This document shows, in pieces, positions 23,801 to 64,000 of a stretch of 64,000 bases of DNA. The translations under genes were made by a program, and so were the position numbers. This stretch comes from Arctopsyche grandis (Eukaryota > Arthropoda > Insecta > Trichoptera > Hydropsychidae): the NCBI RefSeq assembly GCF_051622035.1, contig NC_135359.1, forward strand, positions 24,772,001-24,836,000. Reading direction: 5' to 3'. Numbering within the stretch: position 1 is the first letter of the stretch; each line of letters opens with the position of its first letter. Under the pieces are notes generated by a model. That model saw only the letters and a program-made list of their open reading frames with translations, ran no database searches and was not told the origin of the DNA.

Positions 23801-25044
23801 ATACGAAAACTTACAGATTCATATTTATATAATTTGGGTGATTAAATTTAAATCAATAAAAGACGTGTTTTATTTGTCATTATATGTGACAATTTTATTT
23901 TTACATTTTATAAATACTACATCTATTAAGATTACTTACATTTTCAATGACTTGTATGCTCATAAAAAAGCAGATATTATGAAATTTTCAATATTTGATA
24001 TTTAAAGATTGATTAATTTACTAAAGATTCACATGGATGCTGTTTATAGGCCTTTATTTCTGAATATTAAAATGTTATCATTTACAGAAATTACTTCAAA
24101 CTTTTAATCATTCCATAAGTATTGTACTAATATAATCGGAACGTTTGATCATATCATTGAAACAATTTAGTAATGTCTTCAATATAAGAAATTTGGAATG
24201 TACAATATACGATATGTTTTTAATCAGTCAACAAAATTAACAATAGCATATTTTTTACGTATTTCGGCATGCAGTTATAAAGTGATGAAGTGCACAAATT
24301 GAGTAATACATTTACATATCTTATTGATACTAATGAAACATGACATATAAATTAGATTTGAACTTTATTATGCTAATCAATTGTATGCATGTGACTGGGC
24401 TAAACCGTTCATTGTGATTCACTCTTTTTTACTCACACATGTGGTATTAAATGCGTCAATCTTATGTACATAGAAAATGAACAAATTCTCATTTCGAAAG
24501 ATTTCAATATCAATTACCGAGTATTGAATAAATACTTAAATTTTATACTGTTTTACAGGTTACTCTGAATGATTTATTGTTAGCTTTTTGATTGTATTGT
24601 GGTATACATATTATATTTACTTTCTATGAATTTAAAATACTTAAAGACAGGGTTTTTCAAGCACAGAACACTTCAACGATACATATTGTAAAATACATAT
24701 TGATTTTGATAATTTTCAGGGATGTGGAGTTGCTCCAAAATTAACCGATTCCGACTCCGATTCCAAACTTTGACTCCAGCTTTAACGATTTTGGTAACAT
24801 CGACCTTTCTTGCCAACGTATAAAATTGTTAGTAATAAAAATAATAGCGATTTTCAAAATATAAAAAATTAAAGGAATTAAAAAAAATTAGTAAAGATTT
24901 ACATGTAACCCAATTTATTGAATTATTGGTAATAAATAGGTATAAATAAAAATTAAGTACATTCATAGTGTATATATGTATGAATTTCATACACAAAAAA
25001 ATCAATTTAACAAAAAAAAATGGTTATAAAAAAAAGGAAAAGAT

Positions 25045-25232
25045 ATATGTATATGTAATTTCGAAAGAGACTTTGTATGTAAGAAAATATGTAATGTTGG
25101 TTCGTAAATCAGTGACGTCATCGATACAAATTATTAAAATAAAATAAATTTAATAAAATGTTTACTATTAGATTGGTCATGTTTAAGCGGTTTATATTAC
25201 AAATACCGAGCGAAGCTGGGTAAAAACACTAG
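25045..25232 (+). mobile_element. Helentron-like element, single copy
   Basis: The start GTAATTTCGAAAGAGACTTT and the end CCGAGCGAAGCTGGG..CACTAG match the array at 8031-8960. A short internal deletion is present. Confidence 0.65.
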
Positions 25233-25612
25233 TAAGATATTAGTATAAGTCAGAGTTGGTTGATTTCCGCAGAACATACATATAGTTCGAATAACCCTGC
25301 TTCAAGACATGGAATGCGAGTAATTTAATACATAATTAATAATACACATTTGTAATACATAATTTAATTGAATTTATATTATAGATTTTATTTAATAGTC
25401 AAATGCAGAAATTATTTAAAATCTCGTTCGTGTACCTATATATACAAAATGTTACTAAAGAAATTTAATAAATATTATTTAACTTAAGAATTTCGAAGTA
25501 AAAATTATTTACACACTATCAATAAAATTTACAACTAATGTTATCCTATTATTAATTTCAAAAATTGAAATGGATAAAGCTAAAAGATGATTAGGTGCAT
25601 GCTGATATTTAT

Positions 25613-25614
<2 letters not shown>

Positions 25615-25689
<75 letters not shown>
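25615..25689. repeat. (TA)n microsatellite
   Basis: An uninterrupted TA tract of about 70 bp. A shorter TA tract lies at 25835-25857. Confidence 0.95.
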
Positions 25690-25693
<4 letters not shown>

Positions 25694-25833
25694 GTGCAAA
25701 ACATCTATGTAGATATTAAAATGTATTTTATTATTTGGAAGATAGAAGTATGTATGTTTAAAATCGTTTGATTCTTCAAATTTATCAACGATCAATCTAT
25801 TTTTTCCATAATTTAATAAATGTTAATTGACTA

Positions 25834-25869
<36 letters not shown>

Positions 25870-26418
25870 AATTACATTAGTTCATTGAAATTCAGTTTAA
25901 AAAGTGAAGTGAGAATAATATTTCCTTATAAGTACGTATATATGGTACATTTATGAATACATATGAGAATGTGAACGACTACATTGTACTATAATATGAG
26001 TAATGATTTACATATGAATATTAATGAATCCTTTAACTTTAAACAGTCATGTTATAGAAGAACACAAAAGAAATTTAAAGCTAAACGTCATGTAGCAAAA
26101 GAAATTATCACAGATGTACCTACAATAGAATTCTTGGCATCAATGTAATAATGTAAGAGGGATAAAACACTAATTAAAAGAAAAATTATCTAAAAAAACT
26201 ATTATTAAAACTAGTCGTCATCCTGACCTAGATAAATACTTACATACATACATGTGCATCATATAATACATGACGACATATGTACATATGTATACGTTCA
26301 TAAAATACAATTCACAATAGTTTATAAATCAAAATATGCAAGTTAACAACTCGATTAACTATTTGCAAATATTTTACATAGTACAATAATTTAAGTTTCT
26401 ATTAATCGATTGGCAATT

Positions 26419-63917
<37,499 letters not shown>

Positions 63918-64000
63918 CTAAAATACAAAAGTGTAAGCTTTCGTCAACATTATTTTCAAAACGTCAACAATACAAAATAATCAATGGAATGTGGTGAAGT

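Larger units (their letters stand above)
23861..26418. other. Intergenic between convergent TIPIN and Wnt7 3' ends
   Basis: The region contains a hAT-like end CAGGGATGTGGAGTTG near 24718, a Helentron-like copy at 25045-25232 and TA microsatellites. It should also contain the Wnt7 3'UTR. No further gene was seen. Confidence 0.5.

Noticed and set aside
25580..25795. Poly-Ile/Tyr frames over TA tracts (also at 9295 and 29002)
   Set aside because: Pure microsatellite translation.

Overview
The window is AT-rich nuclear DNA from an insect, probably holometabolous. The evidence is spliced genes with GT/AG introns, a Wnt and a Dmrt developmental regulator, tRNA-derived SINEs, and Helitron-like, hAT, Merlin-like and foldback elements, plus frequent TA microsatellites and short tracts of the ACATACATATGTATG type. 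The order cannot be settled from sequence alone. No virus, toxin, rRNA, bona fide tRNA or CRISPR array was recognised.

Gene layout. (1) On the minus strand at 6022-6989 are three exons of a Dmrt99B/DMRTA-class DM-domain gene. Its promoter-like CpG-rich region is at about 7490-7720, and its remaining 3' exons lie below position 1, so bases 1-6021 are most likely its third intron. (2) An intronless 90-codon gene of unknown function sits at 18050-18322 (minus). (3) A five-exon TIPIN gene (replication-fork protection complex) runs from 20007 to 23800 (plus). Its first intron carries a long inverted-repeat element with an internally deleted LINE inside it. (4) A Wnt7-class gene (the class that includes Drosophila Wnt2) occupies 26419-63917 on the minus strand in six exons. 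Its signal-peptide exon lies beyond the right edge. One intron is about 29 kb and another is 74 bp. TIPIN and Wnt7 are tail-to-tail.

Repeats. 7.8-18 kb is an intergenic transposon field: a tandem Helentron-like array, SINEs, an RTE relic, and a three-level nest of Merlin-like > hAT > hAT-like MITE. Two copies of a foldback MITE with 9-bp target duplications (18529-18921 and 27038-27400) have changed both hairpin arms in concert. In the Wnt7 intron at 29.1-32.1 kb, Helentron-like and hAT pieces form a mirrored arrangement. It contains a 280-bp inverted repeat that is identical base for base by eye. The large Wnt7 intron also holds SINEs, a minisatellite, a Harbinger-like MITE, a hAT transposase relic, and several CpG-rich islands that are enhancer candidates.

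The three recognisable genes act separately: sex/neural transcription (Dmrt), S-phase fork stability (TIPIN), and secreted signalling (Wnt7). No operon-like cooperation is implied.
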